A stretch of DNA of 64,000 bases from Candidatus Thiocaldithrix dubininis (GTDB taxonomy: Bacteria > Pseudomonadota > Gammaproteobacteria > Thiotrichales > Thiotrichaceae): the NCBI GenBank assembly GCA_029972135.1, contig CP124755.1, forward strand, positions 2,232,001-2,296,000. Direction: 5' to 3'. The notes beneath the pieces were generated by a model. It was not told where the DNA came from. It was given only the letters and a program-made list of their open reading frames with translations, and did no database searches. Positions 37,217-45,675 of this stretch are shown here, piece by piece (positions within the stretch are counted from its first letter, which is position 1; each line of letters begins with the position of its first letter). A program made the position numbers and the translations under genes.

Positions 37217-38104
37217 ATGAGTCGTAAGCTAAGCGTTGCGGTGGTGCAACACAGTAATTCAGATAATTACCAAGCGAATCTAACAAAAAGTATAGCAGGC
37301 ATTCGGCGGGCGGCTGCTCAAGGCGCACAGTTAGTCATGCTGCAAGAATTGCACACCGGCTTATATTTTTGCCAAGTTGAAAATACCGACTTTTTTGATT
37401 TAGCCGAACCCATTCCGGGCAACAGTACCGATACTTTAGGCGCATTAGCTAAAGAATTGGGTATTGTGATTGTGTGTTCATTATTTGAAAAACGCGCAAC
37501 CGGCTTGTATCACAATACTGCCGTGGTTTTAGATACCGATGGGAGCATTGCTGGAAAATATCGCAAAATGCATATTCCCGATGACCCCGGCTATTATGAA
37601 AAATTTTATTTTACTCCCGGTGACCTAGGTTTTACCCCTATTAAAACTAACCTTGCGACGTTGGGGGTATTAGTCTGTTGGGATCAATGGTATCCGGAAG
37701 CAGCGCGTTTAATGGCTTTGGCTGGGGCAGAGTTATTGTTGTATCCCACCGCGATTGGTTGGAATCCACAAGATACCCCTGAAGAACAAGCACGCCAGCG
37801 TGAGGCTTGGATTACCATTCAACGCTCACACGCAGTTGCCAATAATATTCCAGTATTAAGTGCCAATCGAGTAGGCTATGAAGGCGACCCCAGCCAGCAA
37901 ACCGCAGGCAGTCAGTTTTGGGGCTCTAGTATGATTGTAGGCTGGCAGGGCGAATTATTAGCCCAAGCTGATACTCAATCTGAAACCGAATTAGTGGTTG
38001 AATTAGATTTAGCCCATACTGAACAAGTACGCCGGTGGTGGCCGTATTTACGCGACCGTCGTATTGACGCTTACCAAGATTTGGTACTACGTTACCGCAG
38101 TTAA
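37217..38104 (+). CDS. aguB: N-carbamoylputrescine amidase
   Basis: 295 residues, a nitrilase-superfamily carbon-nitrogen hydrolase. The catalytic triad is Glu44 (MLQELHTGLYF), Lys117 (YRKMHIPDD) and Cys154 (LVCWDQWYPE). The sequence around the nucleophile and GSSMIVGWQGE match the AguB subfamily, which hydrolyses N-carbamoylputrescine to putrescine in polyamine synthesis from arginine. GGAG lies six bases before the ATG. The usual partner agmatine deiminase (aguA) is not in the window. A single-gene unit, divergent from the retron, followed by a hairpin. Confidence 0.92.
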   Translation: MSRKLSVAVVQHSNSDNYQANLTKSIAGIRRAAAQGAQLVMLQELHTGLYFCQVENTDFFDLAEPIPGNSTDTLGALAKELGIVIVCSLFEKRATGLYHNTAVVLDTDGSIAGKYRKMHIPDDPGYYEKFYFTPGDLGFTPIKTNLATLGVLVCWDQWYPEAARLMALAGAELLLYPTAIGWNPQDTPEEQARQREAWITIQRSHAVANNIPVLSANRVGYEGDPSQQTAGSQFWGSSMIVGWQGELLAQADTQSETELVVELDLAHTEQVRRWWPYLRDRRIDAYQDLVLRYRS

Positions 38105-38147
38105 ATGACTATTTTTTAGAAAAATAACCTTTTATCAAAATAATCAC

Positions 38148-38168
38148 GCCGCTTAGCCATTAAGCGGC
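38148..38168 (+). terminator. hairpin after aguB
   Basis: A perfect 8-bp GC-rich stem GCCGCTTA / TAAGCGGC with a 5-nt loop lies 44 bp past the stop. The following T-run is poor (CATTTAGTTT). Confidence 0.6.
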
Positions 38169-38247
38169 CATTTAGTTTGCATCCCTCATTATCCTTTAAA
38201 TTATTTTAATTTATTTAAATCTCACCACTTGTGTAGCGAGATAGGAC

Positions 38248-38631
38248 GTGCGGGAAATCAATTATAAAACCTGCCAAATGCTATTCATACTGTTTTTGCT
38301 TAATAGTATTAATACCAATTTGTATGCAGCCTCACATCAAACCATCATTATATCAACGGCTAATACTAGCCCCGTATTGAGTAAACCTAATTTACTGCGC
38401 AATCAAAACGAAATGCCGCTGAGTATTTATCAGAAATTAACCAAATTATTAGGTACTAAATTATACGGTCATTTATTAGCCAATAATGATTTTGTAAAAG
38501 TGCAGGATATTATTCTCAATTTTTTAGAAAAACGCTCACCCTCAGCGCAACGACGCCAACGTGGCAAAGCGTTAACACCGAATAAGCCTCGCCCAACGCC
38601 GGTTATACCTCGGCTTACCGAGGGCCGCTAA
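38248..38631 (+). CDS. small secreted hypothetical protein
   Basis: 127 residues from a GTG; an ATG ten codons later is an alternative start, and neither has a strong ribosome-binding site. A hydrophobic leader (about 11-27, ending LYAAS) suggests export. A short helical middle (LSIYQKLTKLLGTKLYGHLLANNDFVKVQDIILNFLEK region) precedes a basic, Pro-rich tail. The 3' end overlaps the convergent antitoxin-family gene by 17 bp, which is unusual and could mean that the true gene is shorter or absent. No family recognised. Confidence 0.5.
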   Translation: MREINYKTCQMLFILFLLNSINTNLYAASHQTIIISTANTSPVLSKPNLLRNQNEMPLSIYQKLTKLLGTKLYGHLLANNDFVKVQDIILNFLEKRSPSAQRRQRGKALTPNKPRPTPVIPRLTEGR

Positions 38632-39010
38632 AGCCATAACTGCAATCAATATCCGCTCGTACTTGTACCATACCTTCAATACCTTGGGCTTGAATCACGT
38701 CTAGCGGGGATTGTTGTTCAAACCGTCGATGCGGTTGACGCAACCAAATTTGGCGCATTTGATGACTGAAAGGATAAGTCGTGCGTAAGGCATCGGCAAT
38801 ACCGATTAGATGCTCTAAACGCGCCATTACCTCTGGGGTTTGGGGTAAGGCTTTCTCGCCTTTGCGATATAACTGAAATTGACGCAAGGGTACAAGCCCG
38901 TCGACACCTAGCAATTTAATGATTTCACTGGGTGATAATTTCCATTCATCTAAGTATTGAATGACCGATTGTGTCAGCATTTGCATTTCAGCTTGTGCTA
39001 ATTCAGTCAT
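38615..39010 (-). CDS. Xre/MbcA/ParS antitoxin-family protein (DUF2384-like)
   Basis: 131 residues. A helix-turn-helix-like N-terminal part (LSPSEIIKLLGVDGLVPLRQFQLYRKG) is followed by the C-terminal block LEHLIGIADALRTTY ... WLRQPHRRFEQQSPLDVIQAQGIEGMVQVRADID, the pattern of the Xre/MbcA/ParS toxin-binding domain. Such proteins usually neutralise a RES-domain NAD-degrading toxin encoded next door. No RES domain is seen here; the gene three bases upstream encodes a different small protein. It may be a solitary regulator, or the neighbour could be an unrecognised partner. Confidence 0.78.
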   Translation of the reverse strand: MTELAQAEMQMLTQSVIQYLDEWKLSPSEIIKLLGVDGLVPLRQFQLYRKGEKALPQTPEVMARLEHLIGIADALRTTYPFSHQMRQIWLRQPHRRFEQQSPLDVIQAQGIEGMVQVRADIDCSYGFSGPR

Positions 39011-39013
39011 GGC

Positions 39014-39301
39014 TTACTCCTTCTCTTTACGCTGAATAGACGCAATAGACACCACCGTGGTATTACGTGGTTCATCAATAAAGTGAGGGCGCTCTTGCGA
39101 CTCTACGCCTGCAATTTTGGCTAATTCACGCTCACGTGCCGCAATTAAGTTAAAACATTGTTTAACATCTTCCACGGTCTCGTCCGTCAGCGGATATTGC
39201 GTGGCGGTGTCGCTTGGCGTTAAATCTCGAATAATACGCGCAAGGGTTTTACGCATTGCCATTAAAATTTGCCGTTCTTTACTCAGTTCTGCTTCCGTCA
39301 T
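39014..39301 (-). CDS. small hypothetical protein upstream of the Xre-family gene
   Basis: 95 residues from the ATG at 39301; a TTG four codons earlier opens the longer frame but is less likely. The protein is helical and charged (KERQILMAMRKTLARIIRDLTP, VEDVKQCFNLIAARERELAKIAG), without signal peptide or membrane helix. Its stop is three bases before the Xre-family start, so the two form an operon. No toxin motif is recognised, and a role as a partner of the antitoxin-like protein is only a guess. Confidence 0.65.
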   Translation of the reverse strand: MTEAELSKERQILMAMRKTLARIIRDLTPSDTATQYPLTDETVEDVKQCFNLIAARERELAKIAGVESQERPHFIDEPRNTTVVSIASIQRKEKE

Positions 39302-39503
39302 GGGTTTGCTCAAGAATAACTAAACGCTACACCCTAATAAATTCGATTCTGAAATACCATATCGCATTAGTAGGATAACTGTACGCAGATGAGTAAAAAT
39401 TCATTTCCCACTTATCGGAAATAACCGCCTATTCATTGCTTCGCCTAATGCGCCTCAATAAAATAGTTTTAGGTTGCTCAATTACAATAATAAGGAATAA
39501 GCA

Positions 39504-40208
39504 ATGAAAATCCGTATGTATGCTGTTGCGGCTAGTACCTTACTAGCATTTTCTTCTTCCGCTTGGGCTGGCGGCAGTTTATTCGGCTCAGATAGCGAAA
39601 GCGATTTAATTGCAGGCTCTGCTGAAAAAGGCACAGGTTCAGGTAGCTTTTATGGGGGTGCGAGCATTGGTAAATCCACCAATGGCGCATGTGAATCTAT
39701 GGCAGATCAAGCTCAAGCGATTGCCGGTACTTTAGTGGGTGATATTACTTGCGAAAGCCCCAATGCATGGAAAGTATTTGGTGGTTATAACGTAACCTCT
39801 AATGTTGCAATTGAAGGTAGTTATGTAAACTTTGGTGAACAAGGCTTTGATGCAGCGCTGCCTGCAAATGTCTTGCTAGGTAATAAATCAGACAATCCTA
39901 TTAGCGCTAAAGGCAAAGCAACAGGTATAGGTGTTGCAGCAGTTGCTAAAGCGCCTGTTATGGATCAGTTTAGCTTATTCGGTAAAGCTGGGCTTATGGC
40001 TTGGCAAAACAAAGGTACGGCTACCATCGGTAATGTAAAAGGTATGGACTTAACCAGCGATGTAAAAACCGATGGTGTCGATCTTACCCTTGGCGCAGGT
40101 GCAGAATACAAAATTGATGATAACTGGGGTATTCGTGGTGAATACGAACATGTAAACGGCTTAGAAGCCAACATGTATTCCGTGGGTGCAACCTTTAGTA
40201 GCTTCTAA
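39504..40208 (+). CDS. outer-membrane beta-barrel protein
   Basis: 234 residues. The signal peptide (1-22, ending AWAGG) is followed by alternating amphipathic strands typical of an eight-stranded OmpA/OmpW-like barrel. The terminal strands are WGIRGEYEHVNG and MYSVGATFSSF, ending in Phe as expected for recognition by the BAM complex. Two Cys (GACES and DITCES) may form a disulfide. AAGGAATAAGC precedes the ATG. It is paralogous to the next gene. Confidence 0.85.
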   Translation: MKIRMYAVAASTLLAFSSSAWAGGSLFGSDSESDLIAGSAEKGTGSGSFYGGASIGKSTNGACESMADQAQAIAGTLVGDITCESPNAWKVFGGYNVTSNVAIEGSYVNFGEQGFDAALPANVLLGNKSDNPISAKGKATGIGVAAVAKAPVMDQFSLFGKAGLMAWQNKGTATIGNVKGMDLTSDVKTDGVDLTLGAGAEYKIDDNWGIRGEYEHVNGLEANMYSVGATFSSF

Positions 40209-40235
40209 TTTAACACACCCCATTTATGTTATGGC

Positions 40236-40263
40236 ATACGCAATAGCTCCCCCTATTGCGTAT
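40236..40263 (+). terminator. hairpin between the two barrel genes
   Basis: A perfect 11-bp stem ATACGCAATAG / CTATTGCGTAT with a 6-nt loop. There is no T-run, so it may attenuate transcription or stabilise the upstream mRNA rather than end it. Confidence 0.5.
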
Positions 40264-40295
40264 CAAATCCCCTTGTCTTTAACGGGATCATCATT

Positions 40296-40868
40296 ATGAA
40301 AATCCAAGTGTCTCTTTATATTTTGGCTGCCATATTAGGTTTTGGCAGTGTAGTAAGCGCGCAAGCCGCCGATGATTTTTTAGCAAGCCCTGACAAACCC
40401 GGCTCAGATAAATTTTACGGTGGAACGAGTATCGGTTATGGTTCTAGCGACTGTAGTTACGCCAGTATTGATTGCGCAGGTGTTGGTATGAAAATTTTTG
40501 CTGGCTATAAGTTTAATGACAATGTGGCTATCGAAGGCGGTTACCACAAACTCTTTAATGCTGAAGAAACCCTAGGTTCCAATACTGTACAAGTCGAAGG
40601 CAGTGGTCTGAGCCTGAACGCATTAGGTATTTACCCAGTCAGTCCACAACTAGACGTGTTTGGTAAAGTCGGTTTAATGGCATGGGAAGAAAGTGCCAAA
40701 ACCAACAACGCTACCAATGGCATGTTATCAGGTAGTGATTTATTACTCGGTGCGGGTGCAGACTATAAGGTTAATGAAAATTGGGGTATTCGCGGTGAGT
40801 ATGAGCATGTGGGTGGATTAATGAAAAGCCACGCTTACACAATGGGTGCAACCTATTCGACTTACTAA
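40296..40868 (+). CDS. outer-membrane beta-barrel protein, paralogue of the upstream gene
   Basis: 190 residues. The signal peptide is 1-24 (ending AQAAD), followed by a shorter barrel sharing distinct segments with the preceding protein: FYGGTSIG, KIFAGYKFNDNVAIEG, FGKVGLMAWE, LLLGAGADYKVNENWGIRGEYEHVGG and a terminal strand ending in an aromatic residue. Tandem duplication followed by loss of loops explains the pair. The function of both is unknown; small barrels of this type are often structural or stress-linked. Confidence 0.85.
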   Translation: MKIQVSLYILAAILGFGSVVSAQAADDFLASPDKPGSDKFYGGTSIGYGSSDCSYASIDCAGVGMKIFAGYKFNDNVAIEGGYHKLFNAEETLGSNTVQVEGSGLSLNALGIYPVSPQLDVFGKVGLMAWEESAKTNNATNGMLSGSDLLLGAGADYKVNENWGIRGEYEHVGGLMKSHAYTMGATYSTY

Positions 40869-40981
40869 ACCCAGACTTGCTACCCATTATCAATAATGTT
40901 GGTTGCGCAGAAGCTTATCAGGACTTAACATTCCCGGTTTTATCACAATAATCAAGTTAAGATTGTCAGGAATAATAAGCA

Positions 40982-42754
40982 ATGCGTAGCCATTATTGCG
41001 GGCAGGTCGACGAAAGCCTGCTCGATCAAACCATTACCTTATGTGGATGGGTAAACCGTCGTCGTGACCACGGTGGGGTTATTTTCGTTGACTTACGCGA
41101 CCGCGAGGGCGTGGTACAAGTAGTATTCGACCCTGATCGTGCGGACATCTTCAAAAATGCTGAACGGGTACGTAACGAATACGTATTAAAAGTAGAAGGG
41201 CGTGTACGTCGCCGTCCAGCCGGTACTGAAAATTCTAACTTACGCAGCGGGCAAATCGAAGTTTTAGGCTTGAATTTAGAAATTCTGAATGCCTCTGAAC
41301 CTGTACCCTTCCAATTAGACGAACAAAATGTTGGGGAAGAAACCCGCTTAACTTATCGCTATTTGGATTTACGCCGCCCTGAAATGCAACAGCGTTTCCA
41401 ATTACGCGCCAAAGCCACGGGGTATATGCGCCGTTATTTGGAAGAAAATGGCTTTTTAGACATTGAAACGCCAATTTTGACCAAAGCTACCCCAGAAGGT
41501 GCACGCGATTATTTAGTACCCAGCCGCACCCACCCCGGTGCATTCTTTGCCCTGCCGCAGTCACCACAATTGTTTAAACAGTTGTTAATGATGGCGGGTA
41601 TGGATCGTTATTATCAATTTGCTCGTTGCTTCCGTGACGAAGATTTACGGGCAGATCGCCAACCTGAATTCACCCAGCTTGATATTGAAACCTCGTTTAT
41701 GGACGAGCAACAAATCATGGGTACAGTGGAAGCAATGATTCGCGGTATGTTCAAGTCGCTATTGAACGTTGAGCTACCTGCGACATTTGAGCAAATGCCT
41801 TATGCGGAAGCAATGCGCCTATACGGTTCAGATAAGCCGGATATGCGTATTCCGTTGCAATTTGTTGAAGTCGAAGATTTAATGCAAAACGTCGACTTCA
41901 AAGTATTTGCAGCACCCGCTAAAGACCCTGAAAGCCGTGTTGTTGCCTTACGTTTACCCAAGGGTGGCGATTTAACCCGTAAAGAAATCGACGACTATAC
42001 TGCCTATGTCGCTCGTTACGGGGCAAAAGGCTTGGCTTACATTAAGGTCAATGATGTAACCGCAGGAGCTGAAGGTTTACAGTCACCGATTGTTAAATTC
42101 TTACCTGAAGCCACTATCAAAGGCATTTTAGAGCGCACGGGCGCGGCAAATGGCGACTTAATCTTCTTTGGCGCAGATAAAGCCAAAGTCGTGAATGACG
42201 CACTCGGTGCATTGCGTGTTAAGTTAGGTTTAGATCGCAACTTGCTAACTAAAGAATGGGCAGCTTTGTGGGTAACCGACTTCCCAATGTTTGAATGGGA
42301 TGAGAAAGAACAGCGTTGGTTTGCCTTACACCATCCCTTCACCGCGCCCAGTTGTACACCAGAAGAACTGGTAGCCAATCCGGGCAAAGCCTTATCCCGT
42401 GCCTATGACATGGTATTAAACGGTACAGAAGTCGGCGGTGGCTCAGTGCGGATTCATCGCCCTGAAATGCAAAGCACCGTCTTTGAATTATTGGGAATTG
42501 GTGAAGAAGAGGCGCAAGAAAAATTCGGCTTCTTATTACGCGCGCTTAAATTTGGTGCGCCACCACACGGCGGCTTAGCGTTTGGTTTAGATCGCTTGAT
42601 TATGTTAATGACAGGTAGTTCATCTATTCGTGATGTCATGGCATTCCCGAAAACCCAAACGGCGGCTTGCCCCTTAACTGATGCACCTGCTGAAGTGCCA
42701 GTGAAACAATTGCGTGAATTAAATATTCGGGTGCAATTGCCACAAAAAGCTTAA
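40982..42754 (+). CDS. aspS: aspartyl-tRNA synthetase, probably non-discriminating
   Basis: 590 residues, the normal bacterial length. An N-terminal OB-fold anticodon-binding domain (about 1-105), a class II catalytic core with motif 2 ([19 protein letters not shown]) and motif 3 ([15 protein letters not shown]), and the bacterial GAD insertion (about 290-410). It charges tRNA-Asp. His30 (RRRDHGG) and Gly81 (RRPAG) match the pair associated with relaxed tRNA specificity in the Pseudomonas enzyme, so it probably also makes Asp-tRNA-Asn for GatCAB. That is an inference from two residues. Confidence 0.96.
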   Translation: MRSHYCGQVDESLLDQTITLCGWVNRRRDHGGVIFVDLRDREGVVQVVFDPDRADIFKNAERVRNEYVLKVEGRVRRRPAGTENSNLRSGQIEVLGLNLEILNASEPVPFQLDEQNVGEETRLTYRYLDLRRPEMQQRFQLRAKATGYMRRYLEENGFLDIETPILTKATPEGARDYLVPSRTHPGAFFALPQSPQLFKQLLMMAGMDRYYQFARCFRDEDLRADRQPEFTQLDIETSFMDEQQIMGTVEAMIRGMFKSLLNVELPATFEQMPYAEAMRLYGSDKPDMRIPLQFVEVEDLMQNVDFKVFAAPAKDPESRVVALRLPKGGDLTRKEIDDYTAYVARYGAKGLAYIKVNDVTAGAEGLQSPIVKFLPEATIKGILERTGAANGDLIFFGADKAKVVNDALGALRVKLGLDRNLLTKEWAALWVTDFPMFEWDEKEQRWFALHHPFTAPSCTPEELVANPGKALSRAYDMVLNGTEVGGGSVRIHRPEMQSTVFELLGIGEEEAQEKFGFLLRALKFGAPPHGGLAFGLDRLIMLMTGSSSIRDVMAFPKTQTAACPLTDAPAEVPVKQLRELNIRVQLPQKA

Positions 42755-42765
42755 GGCTTGCCGAT

Positions 42766-42798
42766 AAAACACCTCAGCTCATGTAAGCTGGGGGTTTT
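42766..42798 (+). terminator. Rho-independent terminator of aspS
   Basis: AAAACACCTCAGCT and AGCTGGGGGTTTT pair with one mismatch or bulge around a short loop; the stem ends in TTTTAAA, 12 bp past the aspS stop. Confidence 0.7.
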
Positions 42799-42895
42799 AA
42801 ACCAAAATAACAGGTAAATTGTAACAGCATAGGCAAGCAAGGCTGGCTTATGCTATTCTGCCGCGTTCTGATAGTTTGACATTATAAACATCCCC

Positions 42896-44308
42896 ATGAA
42901 ACCCGTCCTCGCCCTAATTGGTCGCCCGAATGTAGGCAAATCCACCTTATTTAATCGTTTAACCCGCTCACGCGATGCCTTAGTTGCAGACTTTCCCGGT
43001 TTAACCCGCGACCGTAAATACGGTATGGGTGAGTTAAATGGACGCGGTTATCACTTAATCGACACTGGGGGGTTAAGCGGTGAAGAAGCCGGTATTGACG
43101 AATACATGGCGAAACAAACCCGTGCTGCCATTGGCGAAGCAGATGCCTTAATCTTTATTGTCGACGGTAAACAAGGCTTAACCGCAGCAGATGAAATGAT
43201 TGCGGCTGACTTACGCCAAACGGGTAAACCCGTGTTTTTATTGGTCAATAAAACCGACCGTGTTGACCCGGATCAAGCTGCTGCTGAGTTTTATGGCTTA
43301 GGTTTTACCCAAGTCTTTATGATTGCGGCTGCGCACGGGCGCGGGGTAACGTCTACCTTTGAAGCAGTCTTAGATTATTTAAATGTTGACTACGCAGATG
43401 AAGAAGAATTGGCTGACGATGACAGTATTCGTATTGCCTTTGTGGGTCGCCCGAATGTGGGTAAATCGACCTTAATCAATCGGATTCTTGGCGAAGAGCG
43501 TGTGATTGCCTTTGACCAACCCGGCACAACCCGCGACAGCATTTTTATTCCATTTGAACGCGATGGACAAAAATACACCTTAATTGATACCGCAGGCGTG
43601 CGGCGGCGTAGTCGTGTGGATGAAACCATTGAAAAATTCAGCGTTATTAAAACCTTGGACGCGATTCAGCAAGCACACGTAGTCGTTATGTTGGTTGATG
43701 CGCATGATGTGATTGCCGATCAGGACGCGCATTTGCTCGGCTTAGTATTAGAAGCGGGCAAGGCTTTAGTCTTAGCGGTGAATAAATGGGACGGTTTGGA
43801 ATCGGATGAACGCGATTGGATTAAGCAGCAATTAGAAGTGAAATTGCCATTTATCGAATTTGCCGAAACCTTCTTTATTTCCGCCCTGCACGGCTCAAAT
43901 GTCGGTTTACTCTATGCAGCGGTGAAACGAGCATATCAATCCGCGATGTTAAAAGTGCCGACTTCGCGCTTAACCCGTATTTTAGAAATGGCGGTACAAC
44001 AACATCAGCCGCCGTTAACTAAAGGGCAACGCATTAAACTACGCTATGCGCATCAAGGCGGAAGTAATCCGTTCCGTGTCATTATTCACGGTAACCGCAC
44101 GGATTATGTCCCTGATAGTTACACACGTTATTTGGTAAATTATTTCCGGCAGACTTTAAAAATGACCGGAACACAAGTACGTATTGAATTCCGTACTGGC
44201 GAAAACCCCTATGAAGGTAAACGTAATACCTTAACGCCACGCCAAGAACACAAACGCAAACGCTTGATGGACTTTGTAAGAAAAGCTAAAAAACGCGATA
44301 AAAAATAA
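42896..44308 (+). CDS. der: ribosome-assembly GTPase Der (EngA)
   Basis: 470 residues. It has the characteristic tandem G domains: [19 protein letters not shown] and NKTD in the first, and [19 protein letters not shown] and NKWD in the second, followed by a KH-like RNA-binding domain (about 360-445) and a Lys/Arg-rich tail. It is an essential factor in maturation of the 50S ribosomal subunit. Its frequent neighbours bamB, hisS and rodZ are absent here. No strong ribosome-binding site is visible before the ATG. Confidence 0.96.
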   Translation: MKPVLALIGRPNVGKSTLFNRLTRSRDALVADFPGLTRDRKYGMGELNGRGYHLIDTGGLSGEEAGIDEYMAKQTRAAIGEADALIFIVDGKQGLTAADEMIAADLRQTGKPVFLLVNKTDRVDPDQAAAEFYGLGFTQVFMIAAAHGRGVTSTFEAVLDYLNVDYADEEELADDDSIRIAFVGRPNVGKSTLINRILGEERVIAFDQPGTTRDSIFIPFERDGQKYTLIDTAGVRRRSRVDETIEKFSVIKTLDAIQQAHVVVMLVDAHDVIADQDAHLLGLVLEAGKALVLAVNKWDGLESDERDWIKQQLEVKLPFIEFAETFFISALHGSNVGLLYAAVKRAYQSAMLKVPTSRLTRILEMAVQQHQPPLTKGQRIKLRYAHQGGSNPFRVIIHGNRTDYVPDSYTRYLVNYFRQTLKMTGTQVRIEFRTGENPYEGKRNTLTPRQEHKRKRLMDFVRKAKKRDKK

Positions 44309-44321
44309 ATAATGCAAGAAC

Positions 44322-44735
44322 TCAGTGGTTGCGGGCAAACGTAGCCACTGATTCAATAAAGCTCCAAATCATCCACAACACAGACAACAAGCCTAACACA
44401 GCCATTAAGCGAAATAAAAATAAGGGCAATACGTCACCACTGGCTTTCGCAGATTGTAAACGCGCACGTGGTGCATACTGTTGAGCCGTATTAAAAGACG
44501 TAAAATCAATGCTAAAGCTTTCACCTTCACACACATTTAGCAATTGTTCGACTAAAGGTGTTTCACGATGATACACAGGTTTCGCATTTTCAATCACACC
44601 CGCCGCATCTAATTGTGTTAAAGCGGTAACCTTGCGGGGGCGCTCTGTTTCATCTAACAACTCCCAAACAGCCACACCCCGATCAACGGCAATCGCTTCG
44701 TGTTGGTATTTACGTACAATAAAGGTTTTTTGCAT
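44322..44735 (-). CDS. hypothetical membrane protein with C-terminal anchor
   Basis: 137 residues. A soluble N-terminal region of about 100 residues (KYQHEAIAVDRGVAVWELLDE, ETPLVEQLLNVCEGES) is followed by one predicted membrane helix near the end (about 103-128, LFLFRLMAVLGLLSVLWMIW), giving a tail-anchored topology. Not recognised. It is convergent with der, 13 bp from its stop, and downstream of the cytochrome gene, whose terminator separates them. Confidence 0.65.
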   Translation of the reverse strand: MQKTFIVRKYQHEAIAVDRGVAVWELLDETERPRKVTALTQLDAAGVIENAKPVYHRETPLVEQLLNVCEGESFSIDFTSFNTAQQYAPRARLQSAKASGDVLPLFLFRLMAVLGLLSVLWMIWSFIESVATFARNH

Positions 44736-44750
44736 GGTTGTATTATCTAT

Positions 44751-44780
44751 AAAAAAGGCTTACTGAAACAGCAAGCCTTT
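44751..44780 (-). terminator. Rho-independent terminator of the cytochrome c gene
   Basis: On the minus strand AAAGGCTTGC and AAGCCTTT form the stem, followed by TTTTTTATAG. It lies between the cytochrome stop and the next minus-strand gene. Confidence 0.8.
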
Positions 44781-44856
44781 GATGAATCGGCTACCCGGTA
44801 GGGCTCAATATTCTACAAAGTGTAGCAAACCAAGCCAAACCACAGCTTAGCCAAAC

Positions 44857-45270
44857 TTATTTGGCGGGTGTCGTGGTGGTGGTGGTCACAGAAACAGCCG
44901 CTGGGGTAGCAGGCGCGGCTGCGGCAGGTGCAGCAGCAGGCGCTGTGCTAGCCGCTTGTGCTTCTAAATATTTTGCTATTTTTGCAAATTCATCATCCGT
45001 TACTGTTGCCACCAATGCCTTCATCGCAGCCGTTTGCCCATTATTGCGCGCCCCACTTTTAATATCTTTCATTTGCTGCACTAAATAATCGGCATTTTGC
45101 CCTGCAATTTTAGGGTAAGTCGTCATAATCGGTTTATTACCTGCTTCCCCGTGACAGCTTAAGCAAGCTTTGTCGGTATATAACTTTGCACCATCTGCAA
45201 TATCGTCGGCTTGAGCAGTACCCACTAAGCCCAATAACAACATAGAAGACAGAATAGCTAATGTGCGCAT
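44857..45270 (-). CDS. periplasmic class I cytochrome c (c553/c4-like)
   Basis: 137 residues. The signal peptide (1-21, ending AQA) is followed by one haem c site, Cys36-Leu-Ser-Cys39-His40, with Met83 (TAAMKALV) as the probable sixth ligand. DDEFAKIAKYLEAQ is the usual C-terminal helix. A low-complexity Ala/Pro/Thr tail of about 28 residues follows and is absent from typical small cytochromes. It should carry electrons in the periplasm; its partners are not in the window. Confidence 0.88.
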   Translation of the reverse strand: MRTLAILSSMLLLGLVGTAQADDIADGAKLYTDKACLSCHGEAGNKPIMTTYPKIAGQNADYLVQQMKDIKSGARNNGQTAAMKALVATVTDDEFAKIAKYLEAQAASTAPAAAPAAAAPATPAAVSVTTTTTTPAK

Positions 45271-45543
45271 GATTTAATCCTTTGAGTTAAGGTGAATTGC
45301 CTAAAGATAATGACTTACTTTAGTGAAATTTTTAGCCAAGGTTAATGAGCAATATCAATCTGCTCTTACACTTTCTGATTACTCAGAAGAACGAAGCTAA
45401 AGGCAAAATTTATACCAGATTGCTAACAGCCTGATTTTTCTTAGTAAGCAGCAACGTTACCAACACTTATGTTTAAGTAAGTATGTCAAAACACACACAA
45501 ATGGAAAAATTTCACACAGTTTATAGGGTTGGGTATACAAAAC
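45271..45543. other. gene-free stretch upstream of the cytochrome c gene
   Basis: About 270 bp without a supported reading frame, part of a 320-bp gap between the cytochrome start and the tRNA. It presumably holds the cytochrome promoter, but no confident -35/-10 pair could be chosen. Nothing else was recognised. Confidence 0.5.
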
Positions 45544-45573
45544 AAAAAAGGCTTACATTGCTGTAAGCCTTTC
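45544..45573 (-). terminator. Rho-independent terminator after tRNA-Ile2
   Basis: AAAGGCTTACA and TGTAAGCCTTT form an 11-bp stem with a 4-nt loop, ending in a T-run on the minus strand (TTTTTTGTTTTG), 18 bp past the tRNA 3' end. It ends the rpoD-tRNA transcript. The stem resembles the one after the cytochrome gene. Confidence 0.85.
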
Positions 45574-45590
45574 ATGTTACTTAATTTTTT

Positions 45591-45666
45591 TGGTGGGCCC
45601 ACTAGGATTCGAACCTAGAACCAAAGGATTATGAGTCCTCTGCGCTAACCGTTGCGCCATAGGCCC
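45591..45666 (-). tRNA. ileX: tRNA-Ile2 (anticodon CAT, lysidine-modified)
   Basis: 76 nt with encoded CCA. The anticodon CAT is at 45631-45633 in the loop CTCATAA. CAT could mean Met, but the acceptor stem begins GGGCCTA with C4-G69 and C5-G68, the pairs known to be recognised by TilS in E. coli tRNA-Ile2. Elongator tRNA-Met has U4-A69 and A5-U68 there. It would therefore read AUA after conversion of C34 to lysidine. It lies nine bases after the rpoD stop on the same strand and is probably cotranscribed. Confidence 0.88.
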
Positions 45667-45675
45667 TATGAAATA

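Noticed and set aside
38248..38631. Part of a toxin-antitoxin system with the convergent Xre-family gene
   Set aside because: It has a probable signal peptide and lies on the opposite strand, so it is kept only as a weak hypothetical gene.
45591..45666. Elongator tRNA-Met
   Set aside because: The CAT anticodon alone is ambiguous, but the C4-G69 and C5-G68 pairs fit the TilS substrate tRNA-Ile2 and differ from tRNA-Met.
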